Source of the DNA: Clostridiales bacterium
GTDB taxonomy: Bacteria; Bacillota; Clostridia; Oscillospirales; Oscillospiraceae
DNA: 50,721 nt
Direction of reading: 5' to 3'
Assembly: GCA_021202775.1 (NCBI GenBank)
Contig: JAJQCJ010000010.1
Span: 3,616-54,336, forward strand
The number at the start of each line of letters is the position of its first letter. Positions within the stretch are counted from its first letter, which is position 1. Of this stretch, positions 8,240 to 15,651 are shown piece after piece. The translations under genes were made by a program, and so were the position numbers. Under the pieces are notes generated by a model, which worked only from the letters and a program-made list of their open reading frames with translations, was not told the DNA's origin and did no database searches.

Positions 8240-8333
8240 ATGCCCGAACCAGCGCGGAATGGGGTCAGAAGCCCCGCGAGTCGGTCACTGTGAGGCGTCC
8301 CCGGAGACGCTAAGTCAGATACGCGCCGGGCAT
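8240..8333 (+). promoter_or_regulatory. Cobalamin riboswitch
   Basis: The closing stem is ATGCCCG (8240-8246) with CGGGCAT (8327-8333). Between them are the conserved pieces in order: GGAATGGGGTCAGAAGCCCC, then GGTCACTGTGA (consensus GCCACTG, with C to T), then the B12 box AAGTCAGATACGC. The operon behind it encodes a DUF4430 lipoprotein and an ECF substrate subunit, both expected for corrinoid uptake. Downstream, TACGGAA (8403) and TTCCGTA (8439) can pair next to the ribosome site at 8452, a possible translation switch. Confidence 0.85.
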
Positions 8334-8469
8334 CTCTGTCCTGCCGGAACCGGGATGGAGGACATGGCAGAGGGTTTTTGCGCCCTTTTCCCAATTTCCA
8401 GATACGGAAACGGTGCCATCTCCCTGTGCCGCGCATGGTTCCGTAATTTATGGAAAGAAGGAACTACCC

Positions 8470-8991
8470 ATGAAAACCCGCAACTACCGTATTCTGTCCC
8501 TGCTCACTGCCCTGATGCTGTCCCTCGCTCTGCTGAGCGGCTGCGGCGGCAGCAGCGCGGACGCCTCCCAGTCGTCCGGCAGCGCCGCCTCCAGCGTGGC
8601 CACGGAGGACGCCTCCGCATCCTCCGCCACCGCTGAGGAATCTGCCGCCCCGGCAGAGAGCAGCGCCGCCGAGGCCGAGTCCAGCACCGCCGACGCCGAG
8701 ACGAAGCACATCACCCTCACCGTCACCTATGCCGACGGCAGCAGCGACAATTACGAGATCGACACCGAGGCCGACTACCTGAAGGACGCCATTGACGCCA
8801 CCGTGGAGCTTGGCGGCGAGGAGAGCGACTACGGCTTCTACATCACCTCCGTCAACGGGGTGGAGGCCGACTATGACGCCGACGGCGCTTACTGGGCCAT
8901 CTACGTCAACGATACGTACGGCTCCTACGGTGTGGACAGTCAGCCCGTGGCCGACGGCGACAGCTTCGCCCTGGTGTATGAGGTCTACTAA
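8470..8991 (+). CDS. DUF4430 lipoprotein, probable corrinoid-binding
   Basis: 173 residues. A signal peptide ends in a lipobox LLSGC (Cys about 25), followed by a low-complexity Ala/Ser/Glu linker to about residue 75, then a C-terminal DUF4430 domain. DUF4430 is related to the C-terminal domain of transcobalamin and intrinsic factor; the segments FYITSVNGVEADYDADGAYW and YVNDTYGSYGVD are typical. ATG 8470 has AAGGAAC upstream; an upstream frame from 8413 would run through the leader. It sits behind a cobalamin riboswitch and overlaps an ECF S-component gene, so it probably captures corrinoid outside the cell and hands it to the transporter. Confidence 0.85.
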   Translation: MKTRNYRILSLLTALMLSLALLSGCGGSSADASQSSGSAASSVATEDASASSATAEESAAPAESSAAEAESSTADAETKHITLTVTYADGSSDNYEIDTEADYLKDAIDATVELGGEESDYGFYITSVNGVEADYDADGAYWAIYVNDTYGSYGVDSQPVADGDSFALVYEVY

Positions 8992-9514
8992 GCAGCCCTT
9001 CCGTCCCGGACTTGCCGTCCGGGACGTCACCTTCCTGGCCCTGGCCACGGCGCTGGTCTTTGCCCTGCAAATCGCCCTGTCCAGCCTGCCCAACATTGAA
9101 GTGGTGTCCCTGCTGTTTCTGCTCTACACCCTGCACTTCCGGACGAAAACCCTGTTCATCATCTACGCCTTCGCCCTGCTGGAAGGGGTGTGGCACGGCT
9201 TCCATATCTGGTGGATCATGTACCTGTATGTGTGGACGATCCTCTGGGCCGTAGTGATGCTGCTGTCCCGGAAGGGGCGCAGACACGGGGCCTTCTTCTG
9301 GGCGACGGTCAACGGGCTGTACGGCCTGGCCTTCGGCTTCTTCTGCTCCTTCCCCTATGTGGTCATGGGGGGCGTGAAGATGGCCTACAGCTGGTGGCTG
9401 GCGGGGCTGCCCTTTGACGCGGCCCACAGCGTCGGGAATTTCGTGACGGCCCTGGTGCTGTTCGTGCCCCTGGACCGGGCGCTGGGCTTCGCACTGAAAC
9501 CGCGAACCGAATAA
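8978..9514 (+). CDS. ECF transporter S component, probable cobalamin/corrinoid uptake
   Basis: 178 residues, five to six membrane helices, typical size of an ECF substrate-binding subunit (RDVTFLALATALVFALQIALSSLPNIEVVSLL... and the SVGNFVTALVLFVPL end). The start ATG at 8978 lies 14 bases before the stop of the DUF4430 gene, so translation is probably coupled; no strong ribosome site is seen. Riboswitch and lipoprotein context point to corrinoid. The ATPases and EcfT must be elsewhere. A strong terminator follows directly. Confidence 0.82.
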   Translation: MRSTKQPFRPGLAVRDVTFLALATALVFALQIALSSLPNIEVVSLLFLLYTLHFRTKTLFIIYAFALLEGVWHGFHIWWIMYLYVWTILWAVVMLLSRKGRRHGAFFWATVNGLYGLAFGFFCSFPYVVMGGVKMAYSWWLAGLPFDAAHSVGNFVTALVLFVPLDRALGFALKPRTE

Positions 9515-9520
9515 CAAAAG

Positions 9521-9552
9521 CTGCGGCGCGGGAATCTGCGCCGCAGTTTTTT
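9521..9552 (+). terminator. Intrinsic terminator after the cobalamin uptake operon
   Basis: CTGCGGCGC and GCGCCGCAG pair perfectly around an eight-base loop, followed by T6. Confidence 0.92.
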
Positions 9553-10002
9553 GCGTTTATCTTGTTCAAGACGGGGAACTGTGGTATAATCGGCTTGTTG
9601 GGCGATGTCAGCAACTTAGGGGGACGCTTTCCTTGGATAAGGATAGAGAAAGGAAATAAGTTCTTGCCCTCCCGGCGGGCCCTATTTCTTGCTCCGCCAA
9701 GAAATAGGGGAAAGAAGGCGGCTCAGGAGGGGCCGCTGTGCGTCCCCTCCTAAGGACCTCCCCGTATCAGACAACCGGCTTGCGCCTTATCTCTATTGTT
9801 CAGTGGCAGCACAGGCAACAGACGATATGACTTTCAGGCGGTGAGACTGCCGCCCTGCGGCTGGCAAACTTTTATATTACCCTTTGGTCGCTGAAATCTG
9901 ACTGTAAGGATACGTTCTTCCCCTCACCCAGGATAGATTACTTCGTTAAATTGACAGCATCGCCGCCCCATCTACACACCAAAAGAACACCAGGAGAACA
10001 CC
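9553..10002. repeat. Non-coding gap with a diverged intergenic repeat
   Basis: No gene is supported. Bases about 9650-9770 (CTCCGCCAAGAAATAGG, GAAGGCGGCTCAGGAGG, CCCCTCCTAAGGACC) match 23684-23755 in the same order with many differences, so this is a repeat family member. CCCTATTTCTTG and CAAGAAATAGGG form an inverted repeat. The remainder up to the yigZ-type gene shows only a weak hairpin near 9838. Confidence 0.6.
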
Positions 10003-10659
10003 ATGACCGAATACTACATCCCCACCGGCCCCGGCGACGCGGAATATGTGGAGAAACGCTCCCGCTTCCTGGGCAAGGTGCGCCCTGTCTCCTCCGAGGC
10101 GGAGGCCAGGGCCTTTATCGACGCCATGAAAAAGCAATACTACGACGCCCGGCACAACTGCTGGTGCTACCTGCTCCGCAGCGGCGTCATGCGGTACAGC
10201 GACGACGGGGAGCCTCAGGGCACCGCCGGTCAGCCCATGCTGGAGGTGTTCTCCCGGGCAGGGGTGACGGACGCGGTGTGCGTGGTGACCCGGTACTTCG
10301 GCGGCGTGCTGCTGGGGGCGGGGCACCTGCTCCGGGCCTATCAGGGGACAGCCAAACTGGCGCTGGACGCAGCCGGCATCTCCGTGGTACGGCGGTGGGT
10401 GAAGGTGGAGCTGGCCTGCGGCTATCACCTGTTCCAGAAGCTGACCCTGGAGGTCAGCGCCGCCGGGGGCGTGGTGACGGATACGGACTACGGCGCGGAG
10501 GTGCTGCTCCACGTCCTGCTGCCGGAGGAGCAGGAAACATCCTTTGCCGCCCACATTCTGGATGTGACGGCGGGCACCGTTCACGCCGTCACCACAGGGG
10601 AAACGGAGCAGGCAGTGGCACTGGAATCAGGAAAGGCGAGGCAAACACAATGGAACTGA
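10003..10659 (+). CDS. yigZ: YigZ/IMPACT family protein
   Basis: 218 residues. The N-terminal UPF0029 (Impact) domain has the typical segments KRSRFLGKVRPVSSE, DARHNCWCYLL and SDDGEPQGTAGQPML, then TRYFGGVLLGAGHLLRAY. A smaller C-terminal domain (DUF1949 type) follows. The bacterial family is conserved but its role is unsettled; related eukaryotic IMPACT proteins act in translation control. ATG 10003 has AGGAG nine bases upstream. The next gene overlaps its end by ten bases. Confidence 0.93.
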   Translation: MTEYYIPTGPGDAEYVEKRSRFLGKVRPVSSEAEARAFIDAMKKQYYDARHNCWCYLLRSGVMRYSDDGEPQGTAGQPMLEVFSRAGVTDAVCVVTRYFGGVLLGAGHLLRAYQGTAKLALDAAGISVVRRWVKVELACGYHLFQKLTLEVSAAGGVVTDTDYGAEVLLHVLLPEEQETSFAAHILDVTAGTVHAVTTGETEQAVALESGKARQTQWN

Positions 10660-11081
10660 AACCCTATCTTCACAACGTCAAGTATTATGAGACCGACCAG
10701 ATGGCCGTCGTCCATCACTCCAACTATATCCGCTGGTTCGAGGAGGCTCGCATCGACTATATGGCCCAGGCGGGCATTGACTACGCCGCCATGGAAGGGC
10801 GGGGCTTCATCATCCCAGTGGTGGGGGTCAGCGCGGAGTACAAGACCATGACCCACTTTGGGGACACGGTGGCCATCACCCTCCGCATCACCCGGTATAA
10901 CGGCATCCGCTTCCTGTGCAGCTACGAGGTGCGGGACGCGGCCACCGGCGAACTGCGCACCACCGGCACCAGCGAGCACTGCTTCATCGACCGGGAGGGC
11001 CGCATCGTCAACCTGAAGCGGAAGGCCCCCGACCTCCACGCAAAATTTCAGGCGGTGCTGGAGGCCAGCGCCCAGGCATAA
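10650..11081 (+). CDS. Acyl-CoA thioesterase, YbgC/4HBT family
   Basis: 143 residues, a single hotdog domain. The YbgC-type active-site segment YETDQMAVVHHSNYIRWFEE holds the catalytic Asp at residue 15, followed by the central helix. The family hydrolyses acyl-CoA thioesters; substrate not predictable. The long open frame begins upstream at 9951, but the protein-like part starts at ATG 10650, preceded by a GAGG. It overlaps the YigZ-type gene by ten bases and ends at a strong terminator. Confidence 0.9.
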   Translation: MELKPYLHNVKYYETDQMAVVHHSNYIRWFEEARIDYMAQAGIDYAAMEGRGFIIPVVGVSAEYKTMTHFGDTVAITLRITRYNGIRFLCSYEVRDAATGELRTTGTSEHCFIDREGRIVNLKRKAPDLHAKFQAVLEASAQA

Positions 11082-11090
11082 CAGAGTGAA

Positions 11091-11124
11091 CGCCCTCCCG
11101 GCGGAGAACCGGGAGGGCGTTTTT
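11091..11124 (+). terminator. Intrinsic terminator
   Basis: CGCCCTCCCGG and CCGGGAGGGCG pair over a seven-base loop, followed by T5. It ends the yigZ/thioesterase pair and lies between convergent genes. Confidence 0.92.
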
Positions 11125-11140
11125 GTCGCATTTTGCCGGA

Positions 11141-11638
11141 TTATAGCACCTTTTCCATCAGGTAGAACTGCCCCATCTGCCAGTTCACCTCTCCCACCTG
11201 GGTGTAGCCCGCCCGCCAGTACAGCCGGACGGCGGAGAAGTTTCCGCTGAACACGTCCAGCCGGATGGCCCGAACGTGCATCGGCTTCAGCGCTTCTTCG
11301 ATATGGCGCAGCGTCTCCCGGGCAATGCCCTGATGCTGAAAGTCGGGGTGGACGCACAGCCGATGGAGGACGGCATAGGGCCCGTCCACCTGCCAGCAGC
11401 CGTTCCGGTAATCCTCATCACAGCACTGGTCCAGCGCATAGAAAACGGCAATCCGCCCCTCTGCCCGCCCCACATGGAGGTGATTCTCCGCAAGGTCCGC
11501 CTGAAAATCCTCCCGGGTGGGGTAATAGTCATTCCACTGTTCGATACCTGCCGCCCGCATGGCGGCGGTGGCGCTCCATGACGCCGCATAAACCTCATCC
11601 AGGTCCGCCGCAGTCGCCTTTTCATAGATGATCTGCAT
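11141..11638 (-). CDS. GNAT family N-acetyltransferase
   Basis: 165 residues. Single GNAT fold: VLHRLCVHPDFQHQGIARETLRHIEEAL carries the acetyl-CoA-binding pattern (Q/R-x-x-G-x-A, residues about 92-105), and the C-terminal LDVFSGNFSAVRLYWRAGYTQVGE is the usual last helix and strand. Substrate unknown. ATG 11638 is chosen because GGAGG lies seven bases upstream; the upstream ATG at 11662 would place the ribosome site inside the gene. Transcribed alone from the promoter at 11688-11716. Confidence 0.9.
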   Translation of the reverse strand: MQIIYEKATAADLDEVYAASWSATAAMRAAGIEQWNDYYPTREDFQADLAENHLHVGRAEGRIAVFYALDQCCDEDYRNGCWQVDGPYAVLHRLCVHPDFQHQGIARETLRHIEEALKPMHVRAIRLDVFSGNFSAVRLYWRAGYTQVGEVNWQMGQFYLMEKVL

Positions 11639-11687
11639 CCTGCCGCCTCCTCGGAGGCGCACCGTTCCGGGCCGCCCCTTTTGACAC

Positions 11688-11716
11688 AGTATACCTTATT
11701 TTCCTGCAAAAAGCAA
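11688..11716 (-). promoter_or_regulatory. Promoter of the GNAT gene
   Basis: Reading leftward: -35 TTGCTT (11716-11711), 17-base spacer, -10 TATACT (11693-11688). Confidence 0.7.
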
Positions 11717-11725
11717 TCCGCTGGC

Positions 11726-11759
11726 GCAAAAAGAACCCCCGCCCACCGGCGGGGGTTCT
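11726..11759 (-). terminator. Intrinsic terminator of the NlpC/P60 gene
   Basis: Leftward, AGAACCCCCGCC pairs with GGCGGGGGTTCT over a four-base loop and is followed by a T-run. Confidence 0.92.
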
Positions 11760-11776
11760 GAGGCGTTCCGCGTGAA

Positions 11777-13678
11777 TCAGAAGATGCGGCGGACTGCCAA
11801 AATAGATTTGTAGTAGACCGAATTGTATGTAATGCCGTACTTGGAGCCCAGGGCGCTGAGCAGCTTGCCGTTGCCAGCGTAGATGCCCACATGGCCGCTG
11901 TAGCACACGATGTCGCCCACCTGCATATTGGACACGCTGACCGCGGTGCCCACGCTGCGCATGGAAGAGGAGCTGTGGGGGAGGGTGACGCCGAAGTGGG
12001 CATACACGCTCTTGACAAAGCCGGAGCAGTCACAGCCGCTGGTCAGGCTCGTCCCGCCCCACTTGTAGGGGTTGCCCACAAACTGCTGGGCATAGGCCAG
12101 CACCGCCGCGCCGGTCTTGGACGTGCTGGAGCTGCTGGAAGAGCTGGAGCTGCTGGAAGAAGAGCTGGTGTGGGTGACCACGGTAACGCTCTCGGTGGTT
12201 TCCTCCGTATAGGTGGCGTCGATGTAACCGGTGACGCCGTCATAAGTGATCTGATACCAGCCGTTCACCATGTCGGAGACGGCCACCACAGCGCCCTGGG
12301 GAATGCTGCCCAGCTTGGAGCTGCTGGTGCTGGTGTCGGAGCGGATGGACAGGCTGGAGACGGTGATCTTCGCCCGGTCCGGATAGGCCTGATAGCCGCT
12401 GGACGTGGTGGCGGAGACGTAAGCGCCGTTGGCATAGCCGGTGAAGCCGTTGTAGGTCACCAGATACCAGTCGCCCACGGTACCCTCCACCTCCAGAAGC
12501 TCACCGCAGGGAATCATGGTCAGCTTGGTGAACTCGGTGCCCGCGCCGGCGCGCAGGGTCAGCTGGCTGGCGGTGACCTGGATGTAACCGGAGTCAACGC
12601 TGTCCGTCACATCCACATAGTCCGCGGAGACGTAGCCGCTGTAGCCGTTGAAGATGGCGCTGTACCAGCCATTCTCTTCCTCACTGGTGATCTGGAAGGT
12701 GACACCGCCAGGGATGGTGGTCAGCTTTTCCCCGTCCTCGCTGGCGGTTGCCCGCAGGTTCAGGTAGTCCGCCGTCACCGTGCCGTAACCCACGCAGGTG
12801 GAGGTCTCGTCCATATCGATGCAGCTGCTGTCCACATAGCCGCTGTACTCACCGCACTCGACCTTATACCAGCCGTCCAGGGCGTCGTAGATCTCCACGG
12901 CGTCCCCTTCGGCGGCCAGGCCCACGATCTCGGCCTCGTCATTGGCGGAGGCGCGGATGATCAGGGAGCGGACGTTGACGGTGCCGCTGCCGATGGCGTT
13001 GACATCCAGATAGTCGCACAGCATATAGCCTTCCAGGGCTTCCCCGTCGGAATCGGTGTAGGAAACCTTCATCCAGCCGTTCTCGTCCGCACTCTCCAGA
13101 ATGGTGACAATCACGCCCTCGCTGAGGGTGGTCTTCATCTCAGAATCCTTGGTGGCAGAGGCTCTCATCCGGACGCCGTCGGCGTTGACGGTGGCTGTGC
13201 TGCTCACCTTGGTGGAGATGGTGCTGCCGACCTTCGCGTTGTTCGCCTCTTCCGCCTCGGAATCGTCCTCCTCGGCTTCGGCGTCAGACTCTGTCTCGTT
13301 CTCTTCCCCGGAAGTGGATTCCTCCGCCTCCTCAGCTTCAACGGCGCTCTCCTCAGCCTCATCGGCCGCCTCCTCTTCCCCGGAGGAAGAGGCAAGGGTC
13401 AGATACTGGCTCAGGATATAGCCGGTGCCGCTGCTTCCGCTGTCGTCGGTATAGGAAACCTCGAGCCACCCGTTGTCATCCGCCTCGGAGAGCAGTGTCA
13501 CCACCGTTCCGTTGGTGAGCATGGTCAGGGCATCGGATTCGGTGCTGGCGCTGCGCCGAACGCGGACGCCGTCGGTATTTACGGTTGCGGTATCCGCCGC
13601 CACAGCGGATACCGCCAGACAAATTGCCAGCGCGATTGAAAGCATCAGAGAGAAAAGTGATTTTGCCACTTGTTTCAT
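11777..13678 (-). CDS. Secreted SH3b-repeat NlpC/P60 peptidoglycan hydrolase
   Basis: 633 residues. Signal peptide 1-29; six bacterial SH3 repeats (about 31-95, 160-222, 230-288, 295-355, 365-425, 435-495), each with a GVRVR/LNLR-type start and a GW...V/I...G-x-x-G-Y pattern; an acidic Glu/Asp/Ala linker of about 55 residues between repeats 1 and 2; a Ser-only linker; and an NlpC/P60 domain at 521-633 with catalytic Cys 551 (CDCSGF) and His 596 (SGHVGIY). NlpC/P60 enzymes cut peptide stems of peptidoglycan, and the SH3 repeats bind the wall. ATG 13678 is preferred: GGAGG lies 11 bases upstream; ATG 13696 overlaps it. Monocistronic, with its own terminator. Confidence 0.93.
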   Translation of the reverse strand: MKQVAKSLFSLMLSIALAICLAVSAVAADTATVNTDGVRVRRSASTESDALTMLTNGTVVTLLSEADDNGWLEVSYTDDSGSSGTGYILSQYLTLASSSGEEEAADEAEESAVEAEEAEESTSGEENETESDAEAEEDDSEAEEANNAKVGSTISTKVSSTATVNADGVRMRASATKDSEMKTTLSEGVIVTILESADENGWMKVSYTDSDGEALEGYMLCDYLDVNAIGSGTVNVRSLIIRASANDEAEIVGLAAEGDAVEIYDALDGWYKVECGEYSGYVDSSCIDMDETSTCVGYGTVTADYLNLRATASEDGEKLTTIPGGVTFQITSEEENGWYSAIFNGYSGYVSADYVDVTDSVDSGYIQVTASQLTLRAGAGTEFTKLTMIPCGELLEVEGTVGDWYLVTYNGFTGYANGAYVSATTSSGYQAYPDRAKITVSSLSIRSDTSTSSSKLGSIPQGAVVAVSDMVNGWYQITYDGVTGYIDATYTEETTESVTVVTHTSSSSSSSSSSSSSSTSKTGAAVLAYAQQFVGNPYKWGGTSLTSGCDCSGFVKSVYAHFGVTLPHSSSSMRSVGTAVSVSNMQVGDIVCYSGHVGIYAGNGKLLSALGSKYGITYNSVYYKSILAVRRIF

Positions 13679-13744
13679 GTGTATTGGTACCTCCATTTTA
13701 TCTATCGTAGTCCGGGAGGCCCTTTTGCAGCCGGCGCGTATCGC

Positions 13745-14038
13745 TCAGCCTCGGGCCAGTTGTCGTTCCAGCCAGACGCTGCCGAGATCCATGGCGGCGT
13801 AGAGGTTTCCCCGCTCGCCCTTCTTTACAATGCGGTCGCGGCCCTTTAACTCCGCCGCCGTCAGCTGTAACTGAATCCCAACTCTTGTGGCAACATCCAG
13901 ATCGCCAACCTTCTTCGTGGCGAGCACCTGGAACATGATGATATACTTATCAGACATACTTCCGTAATAAATCAAATTACCTTTTCTGCGCAGTGGACGG
14001 CCTTTGTAATTCAGAGCCATTGGCTTTGTATCCGCCAT
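13745..14038 (-). CDS. Small conserved protein of unknown function
   Basis: 97 residues, basic, no signal or membrane helix, family not recognised. The sequence is protein-like (GRPLRRKGNLIYYGSMSDKY, then a helical IQLQLTAAELKGRDRIVKK). ATG 14038 is chosen over the longer frame because AAGGAGG sits nine bases upstream, and the frame above it runs through the promoter. It has a strong promoter of its own with a TACAAT box inside repeated TTGTAAC words, shared with ireB upstream. A housekeeping role is a guess. Confidence 0.75.
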   Translation of the reverse strand: MADTKPMALNYKGRPLRRKGNLIYYGSMSDKYIIMFQVLATKKVGDLDVATRVGIQLQLTAAELKGRDRIVKKGERGNLYAAMDLGSVWLERQLARG

Positions 14039-14069
14039 TTCAAGTACCTCCTTCAAAACTTGTAACCAA

Positions 14070-14098
14070 ATTGTAACACATTGTTTCCACGTTGTCAA
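14070..14098 (-). promoter_or_regulatory. Promoter of the small conserved gene
   Basis: Leftward: -35 TTGACA (14098-14093), 17-base spacer, -10 TACAAT (14075-14070). Two direct copies of TTGTAAC (plus strand, 14060-14066 and 14071-14077) overlap and follow the -10 box. Confidence 0.85.
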
Positions 14099-14172
14099 TC
14101 TTTTATCGCCGCCATTTTCGCCCAATTCCGCTTTTTTTCAAAAAAAATTGCACAAAAATCGCTTCCGATGGC

Positions 14173-14210
14173 AAATAAAATAGGAGTCCCCCCAACGGAA
14201 GGCTCCTATT
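14173..14210 (-). terminator. Probable terminator of ireB
   Basis: Leftward, AATAGGAG pairs with CTCCTATT across a loop of about 13 bases, followed by TTATTT. It lies 25 bases after the ireB stop. Confidence 0.7.
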
Positions 14211-14234
14211 GATCTGTCAAAACCGCATCAAAGC

Positions 14235-14486
14235 TCAGACCCCCAGGTAATAGCGCACCAGCTCCTGCAGCAGCTCATCCCTGTCCAGCTGACGGATCAG
14301 GGTACGGGCGTTGTTAAAGTTGGTGATATAGGTAGGGTCTTCGGACAAAATATAACCCACAATCTGATTGATGGGATTATAGCCTTTCTCCTGCAATGAA
14401 GTGTATACCTCTGAAAGCACCCTGCGCGTCTTATTCTCTTCCATATTGGAAAGGCTAAAGCGGCGCGTGTAATCAAGATCAGACAT
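14235..14486 (-). CDS. ireB: IreB family regulatory phosphoprotein (UPF0297)
   Basis: 83 residues, full family length. The N-terminus MSDLDYTRRFSLSN and the helices EVYTSLQEKGYNPINQIVGYILSEDPTYI and ARTLIRQLDRDELLQELVRYYL are diagnostic. In Enterococcus, IreB is phosphorylated by the PASTA kinase IreK on N-terminal threonines and influences cephalosporin tolerance; Thr 7 lies in that region here. ATG 14486 has GGAGG nine bases upstream; the longer frame above is not protein-like. In many Firmicutes it sits between alaS and ruvX, but here it is alone. Confidence 0.95.
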   Translation of the reverse strand: MSDLDYTRRFSLSNMEENKTRRVLSEVYTSLQEKGYNPINQIVGYILSEDPTYITNFNNARTLIRQLDRDELLQELVRYYLGV

Positions 14487-14543
14487 AAGAATCGGACCTC
14501 CATCGGCTAAGCCTGGCAGCGAACGATACGCTACGATGAGTAC

Positions 14544-14572
14544 ATTGTAACCCAAAGTTACAAAAAAGTAAA
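14544..14572 (-). promoter_or_regulatory. Promoter of ireB
   Basis: Leftward: -35 TTTACT (14572-14567), 17-base spacer, -10 TACAAT (14549-14544). A perfect inverted repeat, TTGTAAC N5 GTTACAA (14545-14563), overlaps the -10 box. Confidence 0.75.
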
Positions 14573-14657
14573 GAGCAGACTGAAAATTTTCTCCGGATAT
14601 TTTCCAATCTCCCCCTGCTTTTTTGCCCTTTTGTGCCCCATCCCTGCCCCTTTCCGC

Positions 14658-14686
14658 TTGCCGGAAACGGGACGCCATGCTACAAT
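14658..14686 (+). promoter_or_regulatory. Promoter of the metallophosphoesterase gene
   Basis: -35 TTGCCG (14658-14663), 17-base spacer, -10 TACAAT (14681-14686), 33 bases before the start codon. Confidence 0.7.
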
Positions 14687-14718
14687 ACAGTTATTCCGGC
14701 TTTTCAGGAGGGACTTTT

Positions 14719-15546
14719 ATGGGCAGACCGGTGCTGACACGATATGCGATTCCCAACGCCAGGGGCATACGGCTGCGCATCGCGGTGGTGGCCGACCTCC
14801 ACGACGAGGCGGGGGAGGAGGCGTTGGAGCTGCTGCGGCAGGCGGCGCCTGGGCTGATTCTGCTGCCGGGGGATTTGCTGGAGCGCGTCGTCCCTCCGGC
14901 GAACCTTGGCTGGCCGGACATCCAGGAGCGCTATCGACAGGCCCGCTTTCCGGCCCCGGAACGCCACCTGCGGCCCCGGATGGATGCCCTGCGGCAGAGA
15001 CGCCGCCCCATGCCCCGGGAGCGGCACGGGCTGGACTTTCTGCGGCAGGCAGCCCAAATCGCCCCGGCCTACCTCTCCCTGGGCAACCACGAGTTCTATC
15101 TCCAGCCCCAGGATCTGCCGGACCTGGCGGAGGCAGGGGGCGTCCTGCTGGACAACCGCGCCGTGACGGTGTACACCAGGGACGGCATGGCGGTTCGTCT
15201 GGGCGGGCTGTCCACCTGCCCGGATGAGGACTGGCTCGCCGCCTTCGCCGCCGAAGACGGGTACAAAATCCTGCTGTGCCACCACCCGGAATACTATGAG
15301 CCGCTGGTGCGGCCCACCGGGATTCAGCTGACCGTCAGCGGCCACGCCCACGGCGGGCAGATTCGGCTGCTGGGCCGCGGGGTCTACGCCCCCGGCCAGG
15401 GGTTTTTCCCAAAGTACACCAGAGGCGTGTATGACGGCGGGCGGCTGGTGGTCTCCGCCGGGCTCCACAGCACCGCCGGGCTGCCCCGGTGGGGGAATCC
15501 CACCGAGGTGGTGCTGGTGGAACTGGAGCCGGAAGGCTCCCCGTGA
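14719..15546 (+). CDS. Metallophosphoesterase, YkuE/YaeI type
   Basis: 275 residues. The calcineurin-like metal ligands are in order: D-x-H in VADLHDE (about residue 23), GDLLE, GNHE, CHHPE and GHAHGGQ, the last with the typical QIRLLGRGVYAPGQGFFPKYTRG end seen in YkuE-like enzymes. An Arg/Pro-rich stretch between GDLLE and GNHE (about 60-115) is longer and more basic than usual and may be an insertion. No membrane helix. ATG 14719 has AGGAGG upstream, and the sequence before it is not protein-like. Substrate unknown. Confidence 0.9.
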   Translation: MGRPVLTRYAIPNARGIRLRIAVVADLHDEAGEEALELLRQAAPGLILLPGDLLERVVPPANLGWPDIQERYRQARFPAPERHLRPRMDALRQRRRPMPRERHGLDFLRQAAQIAPAYLSLGNHEFYLQPQDLPDLAEAGGVLLDNRAVTVYTRDGMAVRLGGLSTCPDEDWLAAFAAEDGYKILLCHHPEYYEPLVRPTGIQLTVSGHAHGGQIRLLGRGVYAPGQGFFPKYTRGVYDGGRLVVSAGLHSTAGLPRWGNPTEVVLVELEPEGSP

Positions 15547-15651
15547 CGGCAGAGCCACAGCACAGCTGTAAGGCGCAATCTGTCGGAAGCGGCATAGAAT
15601 ACTGTGTCCCGGCCCGGGGCGGGACAGCGAATCAATTCGGAGGTAGCAACA

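Noticed and set aside
12120-12170. Repeated AGCTGCT triplets in the NlpC/P60 gene, looking like a repeat array
   Set aside because: They encode the poly-serine linker; there are no spacers, so it is not a CRISPR array.
14235-14678. Longer version of the ireB frame starting at 14678
   Set aside because: The extension covers the promoter and is not protein-like, while ATG 14486 has a good ribosome site and gives the family length.
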